Below, one piece after another: positions 42,140-50,639 of a stretch of 64,000 nt of DNA. The first letter of the stretch is position 1; every line of letters starts with the position of its first letter. A model generated the notes under the pieces. It searched no databases and was not told where the DNA came from. It was given only the letters and a program-made list of their open reading frames with translations. A program made the translations under genes and the position numbers. Origin of the DNA: Leucobacter soli (GTDB lineage: Bacteria; Actinomycetota; Actinomycetes; Actinomycetales; Microbacteriaceae); contig NZ_CAJVAP010000005.1 in the NCBI RefSeq assembly GCF_910593785.1, forward strand, positions 1 to 64,000, read 5' to 3'.

Positions 42140-43128
42140 GCGGGTCGAGAACGGTCCGCGGTTGGTTGCCGCTGTGAATCTCGGCGACCGATCGCTTGAC
42201 CTGGGTCGGGACCGTTCTTGTGCGCGACCAACGACTCGATATCGCCGGTGCCGGTGACCAGCCTCGCGAGGCCATCCTGAAGGAGGAGGTGTGGGCCTGC
42301 GCTCGTCGCGCTGGTCACTGGACCGGGAACAGCTCCGACGGTGCGGCCGAGTTCGTGCGCGCGCCGGGCGACGGTCATTGATCCAGAGCGAACGCCGGCC
42401 TCAACCACGACGGTCACTGCGGAGAATGTGGCCATCAGCCGCGCCCGCGCGAGGAAGCGGTGGCGCGTCGGCACTGCGCCCGGTGGAACCTCGCTGACCA
42501 TGAGGCCGAGGTCGGCCACTCGCTCAAGCAGTTCACGGTGGCCCATCGGGTAGGGGCGATCAACGCCGTTCGCCATGACCGCGATCGTGTCGCCACCGGA
42601 TGCAAGGGCTGCTCGGTGGGCCGCTCCTTCGATGCCGTACGTACCGCCGGTCACGACTATCCGTTCAGCGTTGGCGAGGTCGGAGGCCAGCTGCCCGGCC
42701 ACATGCTCGCCGTAGGAGGTCGCGGCCCTCGCTCCGGTGATCGTGACGAGATCGCCGAGTGGGCGCATGAGGAAGGATGTCGTGCCACGAGTCCACAGGA
42801 CGTATGGCCGTCGGTCGCCAAGATCGTCGAGTGCGGATGGCCACTCCTTGTCGTCGGGTATCAGCGTGCCGATACCAGCGCGCTCGGCTTCGACGATGTG
42901 CTGCGCAAGTGTCCGAGCATCTGAGCGCTCGAACTGGGCACGCCAGACCTGAGCGTCAACGGTGCTGAGGCCCGGCACCACGTCATCACCCTCGGCGAGT
43001 CGAAACAGCTCACGCACCCCCAAGTCGCCCAGGAGGCGGCCTGTCACGGCGTCGTCTGGTTCGACGATCATCGACAGCACCATCCGTGCTGTGCGCTCGT
43101 CCTGGACTGCCTGGCTCAGGTTCGTCAT
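42097..43128 (-). CDS. DprA/Smf-like DNA-processing protein
   Basis: A 343-residue protein with the Rossmann-type DprA core: ITGARAATSYGEHVAGQLA (GxRxxxxYG), IVVTGGTYGIEGAAHRAAL, ANGVDRPYPMGHRELLE, MVSEVPPG, RHRFLARARLMATFSAVTVVVEAG, and RTVGAVPGPVTSATSAGPHLLL. DprA loads RecA on incoming ssDNA in transformation; element-borne copies may help the transferred strand or sense ssDNA in defence. No DprA winged-helix is evident at the C-terminus, which looks degraded (RPAYRDTACLATPVVL). Its end overlaps the CapP-like gene by 43 bp. Confidence 0.85.
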   Translation of the reverse strand: MTNLSQAVQDERTARMVLSMIVEPDDAVTGRLLGDLGVRELFRLAEGDDVVPGLSTVDAQVWRAQFERSDARTLAQHIVEAERAGIGTLIPDDKEWPSALDDLGDRRPYVLWTRGTTSFLMRPLGDLVTITGARAATSYGEHVAGQLASDLANAERIVVTGGTYGIEGAAHRAALASGGDTIAVMANGVDRPYPMGHRELLERVADLGLMVSEVPPGAVPTRHRFLARARLMATFSAVTVVVEAGVRSGSMTVARRAHELGRTVGAVPGPVTSATSAGPHLLLQDGLARLVTGTGDIESLVAHKNGPDPGQAIGRRDSQRQPTADRSRPAYRDTACLATPVVL

Positions 43129-43330
43129 CCTCGGGTCCTCTCGCTCCTACAGGAGGTGTGCACCGCGAGCCCGAACCCGAAGGGCGAAGGGTTCCGTGAA
43201 CGCCGACCCCGGCGTACAGTGGGTGGTGAGGCAGGTTCTCCTCATATTGCGGGTCCTTCGGGACGGCCCTCGGGCACTAACACACGTTCTGCCTCCTCGA
43301 CGGAGTAACACGTGTGACGAGAGGCCCGTC

Positions 43331-43702
43331 ATGTTCCGCCTTATCTGGACGCTCAGCGTTCGCACCCGCGACTATCTGCACCGCTACATGCCGAGCAACC
43401 GACTGCTCGCTGCCATCCGCACCCGACGCGGACTCAAGTGGGGGATACCCGCGATGCTGGTCGCGCTTCCGTACATCCTGATCGCCAGCATCTGCTCTGG
43501 CGCGGCAGCCGACGACGGCCCCGGCTGGCTCCACCTCATCGTCCTGTGGGCATGCTGGAACGCACTCAAGTTCATCATCATGGGACCCGTGAGCGTCGTT
43601 CTGCTCACTCGCGCACGCCTGCGCGAAGCGACGATCCGTCGTCACCAGCGCCACGAAGCGCTCGCGGAGGCGAACACTCGGGTGCCGGTCCTTCGTGCCT
43701 AG
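43331..43702 (+). CDS. Small membrane protein of unknown function
   Basis: A 123-residue protein starting MFRLIWTLSVRTRDYLHRYMPSNRLL after a GAGAGG site, with two hydrophobic helices (about 40-60 and 67-92) and a basic C-terminal tail (RLREATIRRHQRHEALAEA). Proteins like this are widespread in mobile regions of Actinobacteria and are sometimes labelled sulfate permease on weak grounds; I give no function. It stands alone between divergent and convergent neighbours. Confidence 0.7.
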   Translation: MFRLIWTLSVRTRDYLHRYMPSNRLLAAIRTRRGLKWGIPAMLVALPYILIASICSGAAADDGPGWLHLIVLWACWNALKFIIMGPVSVVLLTRARLREATIRRHQRHEALAEANTRVPVLRA

Positions 43703-43704
43703 GC

Positions 43705-44052
43705 TCAACCGGCGGCGGACGAGGACGCGGTGATCCGCGAACGACGGCCCCCGTCAGGCCGAATCACGACACCGTGCGAAGCGAGCGCTTGCCGGACCGC
43801 CTGAGGCCCCGCCCCGACCTTCATGCCGACCTCTACCAGCGTCAACCCGCTGAGGTAGAGGTCGGCTGCTTCATGGATGCGGGAAGGATCGAACCGTCCA
43901 CGGCGGATCGTCACCTCCCGACGGGCGAGGTGGGTGGCGACCGTGCGGCGGTTCACTCCGAACACGGATGCCAGCTCCACTAGCGTTGCGCCCTCGCGGT
44001 ACTGCGCCACCAGATCGTCCACCTGCTCCGGTCGAAGGAGGGTTTGAGCCAT
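43705..44052 (-). CDS. Helix-turn-helix protein
   Basis: A 115-residue protein beginning MAQTLLRPEQVDDLVAQYREG. Two resolvase/Hin-like HTH units are visible in tandem: ATLVELASVFGVNRRTVATHL and GLTLVEVGMKVGAGPQAVRQAL. An in-frame ATG at 44202 would add 50 residues, but the extra part looks non-coding. Such HTH repeats resemble the DNA-binding tail of serine recombinases without the catalytic domain. The role is unknown. It is the last intact gene before the scar at 44.3 kb. Confidence 0.65.
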   Translation of the reverse strand: MAQTLLRPEQVDDLVAQYREGATLVELASVFGVNRRTVATHLARREVTIRRGRFDPSRIHEAADLYLSGLTLVEVGMKVGAGPQAVRQALASHGVVIRPDGGRRSRITASSSAAG

Positions 44053-44367
44053 CCCAAGTGATCGCACCACTCGCCCCCTGGAGTCGGAAACGGTAGGCTC
44101 GGAGGAGCGCTGGTTGTGGTTGTAGAAGCCCCGTGACCTGCGCAAGGACAGGGTTTTCAGGTGTGGGCAGGGGTTCTCAAACTCTCTACGGAGGTCCACC
44201 ATTTGTTCGAAGTTCCAGCCCTGGCCGGCGATTGACGGTCAAGGCCTTTTCATTCTGCTCCGCTTGATCCCGATTGCCCGGTTGCCTCCTCCTGCGGGGA
44301 GGGCACGGGCCTCGGGGGCGGAGAGCGGGCGGTGACTGGGCCCGGCCGGCCCCTCGACCACCTGCGT
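44053..44367. other. Gene-free stretch before the scar
   Basis: About 315 bp with no supported gene. It contains an AACCACAACCAGCG stretch near 44110 and GC-rich sequence at 44280-44340. It may hold an ICE end, but I find no tRNA fragment or clear direct repeat. Confidence 0.35.
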
Positions 44368-44757
44368 TCAGGCGTTCTGGGCTTCGCGCACGGTCTCCGG
44401 TGCGCTGGCGGGTGCGGGGCGCAGCCGGAAGAACATGACGAGCGCTGCGGTAGCGAGCACGATGCCGATCAGGTACGGGGAGGCGTGGCCGAGCGCAGCG
44501 TACAGCACACCGGCGAGGAGCGGCGCGAGCATCTGGACACCGGAGTTCACGGCCTGGAGCGCTCCGGCGACCTTCCCCTGCTCGTCGTCTCCTGCCGAGG
44601 TCGACAGGAGTCCGTCGAGCGGCGCCTGGGTCAGCCCTTGGAAGCCCCCCATCATGAGCACGCCGGCCATGAGCAACCAGGGCTGGGCGAGGAACAGGGC
44701 GAGCACCGCCAGGGAGACCATTCCCAGCACCTGTCTGGCGATCACCACCAGCCGCAG
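44368..44757 (-). pseudogene. MFS transporter, C-terminal fragment
   Basis: About 130 residues of the C-terminal half of a drug-efflux-type MFS protein: VVIARQVLGMVSLAVLALFL, GGFQGLTQAPLDGLLSTSAG, DEQGKVAGALQAVNSGVQML and a last helix SPYLIGIVLATAALVMFF. The N-terminal half is missing: upstream of about 44757 the sequence turns into the reverse-strand TetR fragment. It is a remnant, not a working pump. Confidence 0.75.
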
Positions 44758-45020
44758 GGAGCGCAAGAAGGCCGCGACGCGCCAGGCGATCGCCGATGCG
44801 GCGCGGGAGATGTTCTCTGCGCACGGCTTCGAAGCGGTGACGATCAAGCAGATCGCCGACCGCGCTGATGTATCGCTCGCTACCGTGTACGCGCACTTCC
44901 CTCAGAAGGAGGCTCTCGTCTTCGATGTCGACGATGCGGTTCGCGAGGGGATGGTCGCGGCCGTCCGCGATCGGGCATCGGGTGTTACGATCTTCCAGGC
45001 GCTCCAGGCGCTCCAGGCGC
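44753..45020 (+). pseudogene. TetR regulator, N-terminal domain fragment
   Basis: The plus strand encodes RERKKAATRQAIADAAREMF, FEAVTIKQIADRADVSLATVY and AHFPQKEALVFDV, a clear TetR DNA-binding domain. It has no start codon because it abuts the MFS fragment. It breaks down in a triple CAGGCGCTC-type repeat near 44996-45025 (ALQALQALQ), after which the reading continues in another frame. Deletion between a divergent MFS/TetR pair would give this structure. Confidence 0.72.
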
Positions 45021-45183
45021 TCCAGGTGATTCGCGCGTGCGCCTGTTCGCGCACTTCCTCCTGGACTCTTGGACAATGGTCGACGCCGGCGAAGACCCCA
45101 TGTCGGTGCTGAACGCCGCAACCGCCCTCCTCGAGCCCGGCTGGTCGGAGATCGAGAACGCACGATTGGGGTTGCCGCAACGC

Positions 45184-46683
45184 TCACGCTCGTCCGCTCG
45201 CAACGAGACCGTGCTCAGCCGCATATCGGGAGTCCTTGTTGTGAGGGTGGAAGACGACGGCCGTGGTGACGGCAACCGTGAGGAAGATGGCCGCCGACCA
45301 CCAGAAGGCGGTCGTATAGCTCGACATCTGAGCCTCCAGGAGCGTTTGATGCGCAGGCGGGTTCGACGCAGCGTGATCGCGTACGTAGTGCGCCGCCGCC
45401 GATGCCGCGAGCGTATTGAGGGCCGCGATACCCACAGCCGAACCGATCTGCTGAGCGGGCGAGACGATGGCCGAAGCGACTCCCGCATGGTCGGCTTCTA
45501 CGCCGAGCGTCGCCGTCTGGATGGAACCGGGCATCGCCATCCCCATACCCAGACCCAGTACGAGCAATCCGGGAAGCCCTCCCGCGACGTAGGTGCTGTC
45601 GACGTCGAGTTGTGCGAGCAAGACCATTCCGATGCCTGCGATGAGGAGTCCCGATGCAACGATGATCTTCGGCCCGAAGCGCGGAAGCAGGAAGTTGGTG
45701 GACACCTGGGCGGCGACGGCCAGCACTACGATCTGCGGCAAGAAGGCTAGCCCGGTCTGCAGCGGCGTATACGCCAGCATCGACTGCAAATAGTACGTGC
45801 CGAACAGGAACGCGCCGAACATCCCTGCACCGTTCGCGAGGATGGCGATGAAAGATGCACCGCGGTTGCGATCTGCGATGACGGACAACGGCAGGAGTGC
45901 GCGAGCCGCAGCTAGTCGCTGGCGAAGCACGAACGCGGTCAGCAAGATCGCAGACCCGACCAGCGGAAGCCAAGTTCGAGGCGAACCCCATCCCTCGGGC
46001 TCTGCGCGGCTGAACCCGAATACCAGCAAGAACAGGCCGACGCCGCCGAGGCCAGTGCTCAGGAGATCGAGCGATGGTCGTTTCTCTGCCCGCCCGCCGT
46101 GGAGCAGCATGAGTCCGCCGATAGCGGCGACAATCGCGAAGAACACGTTGATGAACAGCGTCCACCGCCAGTTCAGGCTTTCGGTGAGGAAACCTCCGAG
46201 CAGCAGACCGATTGCACCACCGGCTCCGGTCAGCGCTCCGTACACGCCAAATGCACGCGACCGCTCGCGGGGAATGGTGAAGGTCATGGTCAGCACTGAG
46301 AGCGCTGCAGGTGCGAGCATGGCTGCGAAGGCCCCTTGGAGGGCTCGCGCTCCGATGAGGAAGCCGAGCGTCTGCGCCGCGCCTCCCAATGCCGACGCTG
46401 CTGCGAAGCCGAAGAGGCCGACCAGGAACATCGCGCGACGGCCGACGACATCGGCCAGGCGGCCGCCGAGCAGCAGCAAGCCGCCGAAGGCGAGAGCGTA
46501 TGCCGTGATGACCCACTGGCGGTCGTTGTCGGAGAAGCCGAGGTCGCTCTGAGCCGAGGGGAGTGCGATGTTCACCACGGTTGCATCGAGTACGACCATC
46601 AGCTGGGCGATCGCGACAGTGACGAGAATCCACCAGCGGCGCGGGTGAGGGGATGTTGCATCGATGGGGAGAGACGAGGTCAT
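45184..46683 (-). CDS. DHA2-family MFS efflux transporter
   Basis: A 499-residue protein with about 14 helices. Motifs: VVLDATVVNIALPS in helix 1, GGRLADVVGRRAMF (motif A), and a motif C-like stretch TGAGGAIGLLLGGFLTE near residue 150. The start MTSSLPIDATSPHPRRW lies directly downstream of two palindromic operators that also serve the divergent tetR gene, so it is probably induced when the drug binds that regulator. It is distinct in sequence from the ICE pump at 2024-3691. Confidence 0.9.
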   Translation of the reverse strand: MTSSLPIDATSPHPRRWWILVTVAIAQLMVVLDATVVNIALPSAQSDLGFSDNDRQWVITAYALAFGGLLLLGGRLADVVGRRAMFLVGLFGFAAASALGGAAQTLGFLIGARALQGAFAAMLAPAALSVLTMTFTIPRERSRAFGVYGALTGAGGAIGLLLGGFLTESLNWRWTLFINVFFAIVAAIGGLMLLHGGRAEKRPSLDLLSTGLGGVGLFLLVFGFSRAEPEGWGSPRTWLPLVGSAILLTAFVLRQRLAAARALLPLSVIADRNRGASFIAILANGAGMFGAFLFGTYYLQSMLAYTPLQTGLAFLPQIVVLAVAAQVSTNFLLPRFGPKIIVASGLLIAGIGMVLLAQLDVDSTYVAGGLPGLLVLGLGMGMAMPGSIQTATLGVEADHAGVASAIVSPAQQIGSAVGIAALNTLAASAAAHYVRDHAASNPPAHQTLLEAQMSSYTTAFWWSAAIFLTVAVTTAVVFHPHNKDSRYAAEHGLVASGRA

Positions 46684-46697
46684 GCAGGTAATCATAA

Positions 46698-46729
46698 CGG
46701 AACCATTGGTTCCGAAACCAAAAGTTCCG
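46698..46729. promoter_or_regulatory. Tandem TetR-type operators
   Basis: A perfect 17-bp palindrome CGGAACCATTGGTTCCG (46698-46714) is followed by a copy matching at 13 of 17 positions (46713-46729), with centres 15 bp apart. They lie between the divergent MFS and tetR genes, 15 bp from the MFS start. Two overlapping sites suggest cooperative binding of two TetR dimers. Confidence 0.75.
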
Positions 46730-46773
46730 TAAATTTGGATCGAAAGCATGGGCCCGAGTAGCCTGGAGGCACG

Positions 46774-47373
46774 ATGACGAAGCAGACCTCCCGACCTCGC
46801 GGCCCAGGGCGGCCGCGTGATGAGTCGCGTGATCCGGAGATATTGCAGGCGGCTCGCGACGAACTCTCCGCACGAGGCTACGAGCGCATGACGATGAGCG
46901 CCGTTGCCGCCCGCGCGGGTGCCGGGAAGGCGACGGTCTACCGGCGCTGGGATTCGAAGGCGGAGCTGGTGATCGATGCCGTCGCCGTCGCGGTTGACGC
47001 CGAGGAGATCCTGCGAAACCTCCCCGACGGAGGGTCGCTGGTAGACGATCTGCACGCTTTACGAAAGCTCGGACTGAACGACCAACGGATGTGGCAGGCT
47101 CTCGTGGGTCTCAGCGCCGAATTGCAGAAGAACCCTGAACTCGGCGCGGCGATTCACGAACGATTGGTCGACCCTCGAGTCCGAGTGATCCACGGGCTCC
47201 TCGAACGCGCAAGGATCCGAGGCGAGCTCCGGCGCAATGACATGGACATCGAGCTGTTGGCGCAGATTCCCGCTGCGATGGTGGCATACCGGATCCTGGT
47301 GCTCGGCAAGCCAATCGATACCGACTTTCTCGTGAGCACGTGCGAAGAGGTCCTCCTGCCGCTGGTGACATGA
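46774..47373 (+). CDS. TetR-family repressor of the MFS pump
   Basis: A 199-residue protein. The HTH domain (about 18-65) reads ILQAARDELSARGYERMTMSAVAARAGAGKATVYRRW. The C-terminal part (about 80-195) is the ligand-binding TetR_C-type domain with LVGLSAELQKNPELGAAIHERLV. The N-terminal RPRGPGRPRDESRDP is a common basic arm. It is divergent from the MFS gene over a shared operator pair. Confidence 0.88.
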   Translation: MTKQTSRPRGPGRPRDESRDPEILQAARDELSARGYERMTMSAVAARAGAGKATVYRRWDSKAELVIDAVAVAVDAEEILRNLPDGGSLVDDLHALRKLGLNDQRMWQALVGLSAELQKNPELGAAIHERLVDPRVRVIHGLLERARIRGELRRNDMDIELLAQIPAAMVAYRILVLGKPIDTDFLVSTCEEVLLPLVT

Positions 47374-47489
47374 CGCCCGGCAGAGCGAATCCTTCCCGCC
47401 GGGCTCCGTTCCGGTAGGCGATCGGTCGCGCCCGGCATCTTTCCGCAGCAGAGCAGCGGTCAGCGCTCCAGATCGTCGCGCCAGGCGGT

Positions 47490-48392
47490 TCAGCCGAGGT
47501 CGAGGTCGCGCACCGCCGCGGCGACTCGGGCGCGCTGCGCCTCGGTGAGGCCCTGGATCGGCAAGGGCAAGCACTGCGCCGGCGCGAGGCCGAGGTGCTC
47601 TGCGATCGCCGCGGTCACCCGCAGGCTGCCGCCGAACTCGGCGAAGAGATCCCAGAGGGGTGCAAGGCGTTCCGATTCCGCGACGGCCTCCGCCGTCCGG
47701 CCCCGTTGCGCGGCGCGGGTGATCGTCAGCGCAGGTTCCGGAAGGGTGCCTCCGATGACGGAGTACCAGGCGTCGCAGCCGGCGTTCAGGCCGGTGGCGG
47801 CGGAAGCATCGCCGGAGACCCCGATCGTGACGTGCTCGGGTACGACCGCGCGGATGCCGGCCACCCGGGCCCGGGCTCGTACGCTATCGTTCGGCACGCC
47901 GGGGATCTTGATCGACGCGATGCGGGGCAGCTCGGCGATGCGGGCGTAGAGGCCGGTGGTGAAGGCGAAATGCGTCGTACCCGGGTTGTCGTAGACGATC
48001 ACCGGGAGATCCGTGTGCTCGGTGACGGTGCGGAAGAGTTCGAACACGTCGTCGGCCGTGAGCGGCTGATAGGTCATCGGGGTCAGGAGGATCCCGGCAG
48101 CCCCTGCCGCTTCGGCGCTGCGGACATGGGCGAGGACCTGCGAGGTGCGCAGATCCGCGACGCAGACGAAGACGGGGGTCCCTCCCGCGTGCTTCACGGC
48201 GAGACGGGCGACGCGGGCGCGCTCATCCGGAGAGAGATAGGCATAGGATCCGGTCGATCCGAGGGCGGTGATGGAATCCACCTCGGCCGCACCCAGGCGC
48301 TCGACCAGTCCCGCGAATGCGCGCTCGTCGACCTCGTCGTCCTGCAGCGGAGTGAGCGGGAACGCGGAGAGGCCGCTGAACCTGCTGATCAT
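47490..48392 (-). CDS. DapA/N-acetylneuraminate lyase-family aldolase
   Basis: A 300-residue TIM-barrel aldolase. It has ALGSTGSYAYLSPDER (the GxxGE-type loop), the catalytic tyrosine in PVIVYDNPGTTHF and the Schiff-base lysine in ASIKIPGVPND. Family members are dihydrodipicolinate synthase, sialic-acid lyase and sugar-acid aldolases. The absence of neighbouring lysine genes and the altered first loop argue for a sugar-acid or hydroxy-acid aldolase rather than true DapA. The ATG overlaps the stop of the upstream short ORF by 4 bp. Confidence 0.82.
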   Translation of the reverse strand: MISRFSGLSAFPLTPLQDDEVDERAFAGLVERLGAAEVDSITALGSTGSYAYLSPDERARVARLAVKHAGGTPVFVCVADLRTSQVLAHVRSAEAAGAAGILLTPMTYQPLTADDVFELFRTVTEHTDLPVIVYDNPGTTHFAFTTGLYARIAELPRIASIKIPGVPNDSVRARARVAGIRAVVPEHVTIGVSGDASAATGLNAGCDAWYSVIGGTLPEPALTITRAAQRGRTAEAVAESERLAPLWDLFAEFGGSLRVTAAIAEHLGLAPAQCLPLPIQGLTEAQRARVAAAVRDLDLG

Positions 48393-48535
48393 GAGTGCTC
48401 CGGCTCGGGTCGATGCTCGAGGCCGAGGACGGGGTTGCCGTATACGGACTGCACCTCGGAGATGTGGAACTCGTCCGTGAGGTTCGTCGTCTCGAGGATG
48501 AACGTCGAGCTGTACATCGGTGCGGTCTGCATCAT
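48389..48535 (-). CDS. Short ORF resembling a truncated monooxygenase-family protein
   Basis: A 48-residue ORF beginning with two ATG codons. MYSSTFILETTNLTDEFH resembles the opening strand of antibiotic-biosynthesis-monooxygenase (ABM) ferredoxin-fold proteins, but the following residues (ISEVQSVYGNPVLGLEHRPE) do not continue that fold, which needs about 95 residues. An internal deletion is likely. It is coupled by TGATG to the membrane-protein gene and by ATGA to the dapA-like gene, so it may remain only as a translational link. Confidence 0.5.
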   Translation of the reverse strand: MMQTAPMYSSTFILETTNLTDEFHISEVQSVYGNPVLGLEHRPEPEHS

Positions 48536-48957
48536 CACCTCGCCACGGTCGCGATGATGCAGATCGCGAGCATGCCGAACCAGCCGACCGCGCCGACGAG
48601 CGCATGGAACGCGGGGAGGGGGCGCCGGAAGCTCAGCACCTCTCCGCCGATGCCGAGGTAGCTGGAATGGGCGCCGGGATGGCGTGCGCGATGCGAGGCG
48701 AACATCAGCAGGTCGCCGAAGACCTGCCCGACCGTGATGACGACGAACGCCGCCCATGCGACCGCTGCTCGGCCGGTGATGACGAAGGCCATCCAGATCC
48801 CGATGCTCATCAGCTGCAGCGCGACGTGCGCGACGATCTTCTTCACGGGGAAGGCATCGGTGCGGTGCCGGGCCCAGGCGAGCAGGGAGGCGGCTCCGAA
48901 CGCGGCAGCGGCGATCAGGACCACCAGGTCGACGATCGCGAGAAGCGTGACGTCCAT
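48535..48957 (-). CDS. Four-helix membrane protein of unknown function
   Basis: A 140-residue protein starting MDVTLLAIVDLVVLIAAAAFGAASLL. It has four helices (about 5-27, 40-62, 66-88 and 112-136), a histidine-rich turn FASHRARHPGAHSS and an otherwise hydrophobic character. No family is recognised. It is the first gene of a three-gene operon with the short ORF and the aldolase. A strong hairpin lies 80 bp upstream. Confidence 0.6.
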   Translation of the reverse strand: MDVTLLAIVDLVVLIAAAAFGAASLLAWARHRTDAFPVKKIVAHVALQLMSIGIWMAFVITGRAAVAWAAFVVITVGQVFGDLLMFASHRARHPGAHSSYLGIGGEVLSFRRPLPAFHALVGAVGWFGMLAICIIATVAR

Positions 48958-49037
48958 ACCTGGAACGTACCCCCGACGATGCGCGGTGACAAGCGTAGGA
49001 ACAGCCGCAGAGGTGGCAAGGCGCTTGAATGATGAGT

Positions 49038-49071
49038 ACCTGGGGCGGATGCTGTGCCGCATCCGCCCCAG
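49038..49071. terminator. Strong hairpin, terminator-like
   Basis: A perfect 14-bp stem (CCTGGGGCGGATGC / GCATCCGCCCCAGG) with a 6-base loop stands in the gap between two minus-strand operons. No clear U-tract follows on either side, as is common for high-GC terminators. It most likely ends the histidine-kinase transcript that runs leftward. Confidence 0.65.
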
Positions 49072-49255
49072 GCATCAATCCCATTACGGGTTTCGGCCGG
49101 TATCGGAGAACTTTAGGGAAATCAGTAGACGACCGGCCGGTGGGCCGCGGGGGGAGGGCCCGACAACAAAACTAGCCTGAGCGGTGCGCCGGGAGGAGTG
49201 TCGAAAGTCTAGATTCTGCGCGACTTTCGACCAGAGCGCTCGAGCGGGACACCGC

Positions 49256-50407
49256 TCAGCTGACGGGAAGCCGAGTCGAGACGAGCCAGCAGTCCTCGGC
49301 GGGACCGGCGCTGAATTCGCCGCTCACTCCGAGGACCCGCTCGGCCATGCGGTTCAGGCCCGTACCGGTCGAGGGCATATCCCTGCGAGGAACGGTGGGG
49401 AGCGGGCTGCGGATCTCGAGGCCGATCGAGTCCGCGCCGACCTCGAGGGTGAAGCGCACCTCGCCCGGGCCGGCGTACTTGAGAATGTTCGTCGCGGATT
49501 CCCGGACGATCCGGGCCAGGATGATCTCCACGCCGCGCGGGATGCTCTCGTCGGTGGGGTCGCCGATGCAGGCGACGGTGTGGCCCGCGGCCGCGAACTC
49601 GTCTCGCGCCTCGTCGATGGCCGCGCTGAGGTCGCCCGAGGGCACGCCGGTGCCGCGCGGGGCATCCTCGGCCAGCTGGATGACGAAGCGGAGATCGCTG
49701 AGCGCCTTGCGCGCCGCGATGCGGATCGCGTCCTGGGAGCCGGGCCGAGCGGTATCGTCGTCGAGAAGTTGCACGTGGAGCGCGACGATCGTGAGGTGGT
49801 GGGCGATGCTGTCGTGGAGCTCACCGGCGATCCACCGTCGTTCGGCGAGGATCGCCTCCCGCTCGTGCTTCGCGCGCTCGGCGAGTTCATGCTCGAGTCG
49901 ATGCCCCCGTGCGTAGGACATCCGGAGCGCGAGTCCGACGCCGCCGGCCACTGTCGCGATGATGAGGTAGAGCGCGACGTTCGTGGAGGTGAGTCCGCCG
50001 GTGCCGTACCCGTAGGCGAGGAGCGCACTCGAGACGAGCAGGCCACCGGTGTAGCCGATGAGGAGCGGGGTGGTCCCCAGCCGCAGCACCGGCCCGGCTG
50101 CGATGGACCCTGCGAGCAGCGCGCCGGTGGCATCGCCCGCGAGGAACGAGAGCCCGACCGCGACGCCCAGAGCCGCGGTGGCGATCAGGGGCGACCAGAT
50201 GTACAGGGCGAAAGTGAGCGTGGTGACGATGCTGAGCACCGGCTGCACGAGGCTTCCGCCGGGTGCGGAGAAGACTCCGACGAGATCCAGGACGACGCTG
50301 CCCGCGATGAGAGCCAGTAGGACGCCGCGTTCCGGGCGATTCAACGCCTCGGTGCGACTCAACTGGAAACGGAGGAGACGATCCGCTCTCTCCGCGTGCG
50401 TCGACAT
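49256..50407 (-). CDS. NarL-type sensor histidine kinase
   Basis: A 383-residue kinase. Six hydrophobic segments lie between residues 28 and 165. The HisKA_3 domain has RRWIAGELHDSIAHHLTIV with the phospho-accepting H198. The ATPase domain has RESATNILKYAGPG (N box) and STGTGLNRMAERV (G box). It pairs with the response regulator on the other strand at 50640. A 15-codon gene with an excellent ribosome site precedes it by 31 bp, possibly a leader or signal peptide. The AGGAGA before its own ATG is weaker and further away. Confidence 0.9.
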   Translation of the reverse strand: MSTHAERADRLLRFQLSRTEALNRPERGVLLALIAGSVVLDLVGVFSAPGGSLVQPVLSIVTTLTFALYIWSPLIATAALGVAVGLSFLAGDATGALLAGSIAAGPVLRLGTTPLLIGYTGGLLVSSALLAYGYGTGGLTSTNVALYLIIATVAGGVGLALRMSYARGHRLEHELAERAKHEREAILAERRWIAGELHDSIAHHLTIVALHVQLLDDDTARPGSQDAIRIAARKALSDLRFVIQLAEDAPRGTGVPSGDLSAAIDEARDEFAAAGHTVACIGDPTDESIPRGVEIILARIVRESATNILKYAGPGEVRFTLEVGADSIGLEIRSPLPTVPRRDMPSTGTGLNRMAERVLGVSGEFSAGPAEDCWLVSTRLPVS

Positions 50408-50438
50408 GTTCTTCAGTATCTCCTATTTGCCGAGTAGG

Positions 50439-50486
50439 CTAGCGGGTGATGCCGAGGAGTTTAGCCAGCTGCTGCCAGAAAGTCAT
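50439..50486 (-). CDS. 15-residue peptide gene before the histidine kinase
   Basis: An ATG with a near-perfect GAAGGAGGTG ribosome site, 8 bases away, opens a 15-codon frame encoding MTFWQQLAKLLGITR. The peptide could form a short amphipathic helix with a tryptophan and two positive charges. It is 31 bp before the kinase start in the same direction, so both share a transcript. It could be an exported signal that the kinase senses, a membrane-active peptide, or a leader that sets kinase translation. No exporter gene is adjacent. Function is unknown; the strength of the ribosome site is the main support. Confidence 0.6.
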   Translation of the reverse strand: MTFWQQLAKLLGITR

Positions 50487-50639
50487 TATAAGCACCTCCT
50501 TCGATTGGTCTTTTGTGCGTTGAGTTCTATCCTTCCGGCGAGGATGGAATTGCACATTTGACGAAACGGCAGAAAATACTTGGACAAAGGTCTATATCTG
50601 CCGCGGTTCGTCCGGTACGGCGGAGGTTAGGCTTTTCAC

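Noticed and set aside
48535-49084. Longer start for the four-helix membrane protein at 49062
   Set aside because: The extra 35 residues are arginine-rich and unlike the rest, and they run into the hairpin at 49038-49071.
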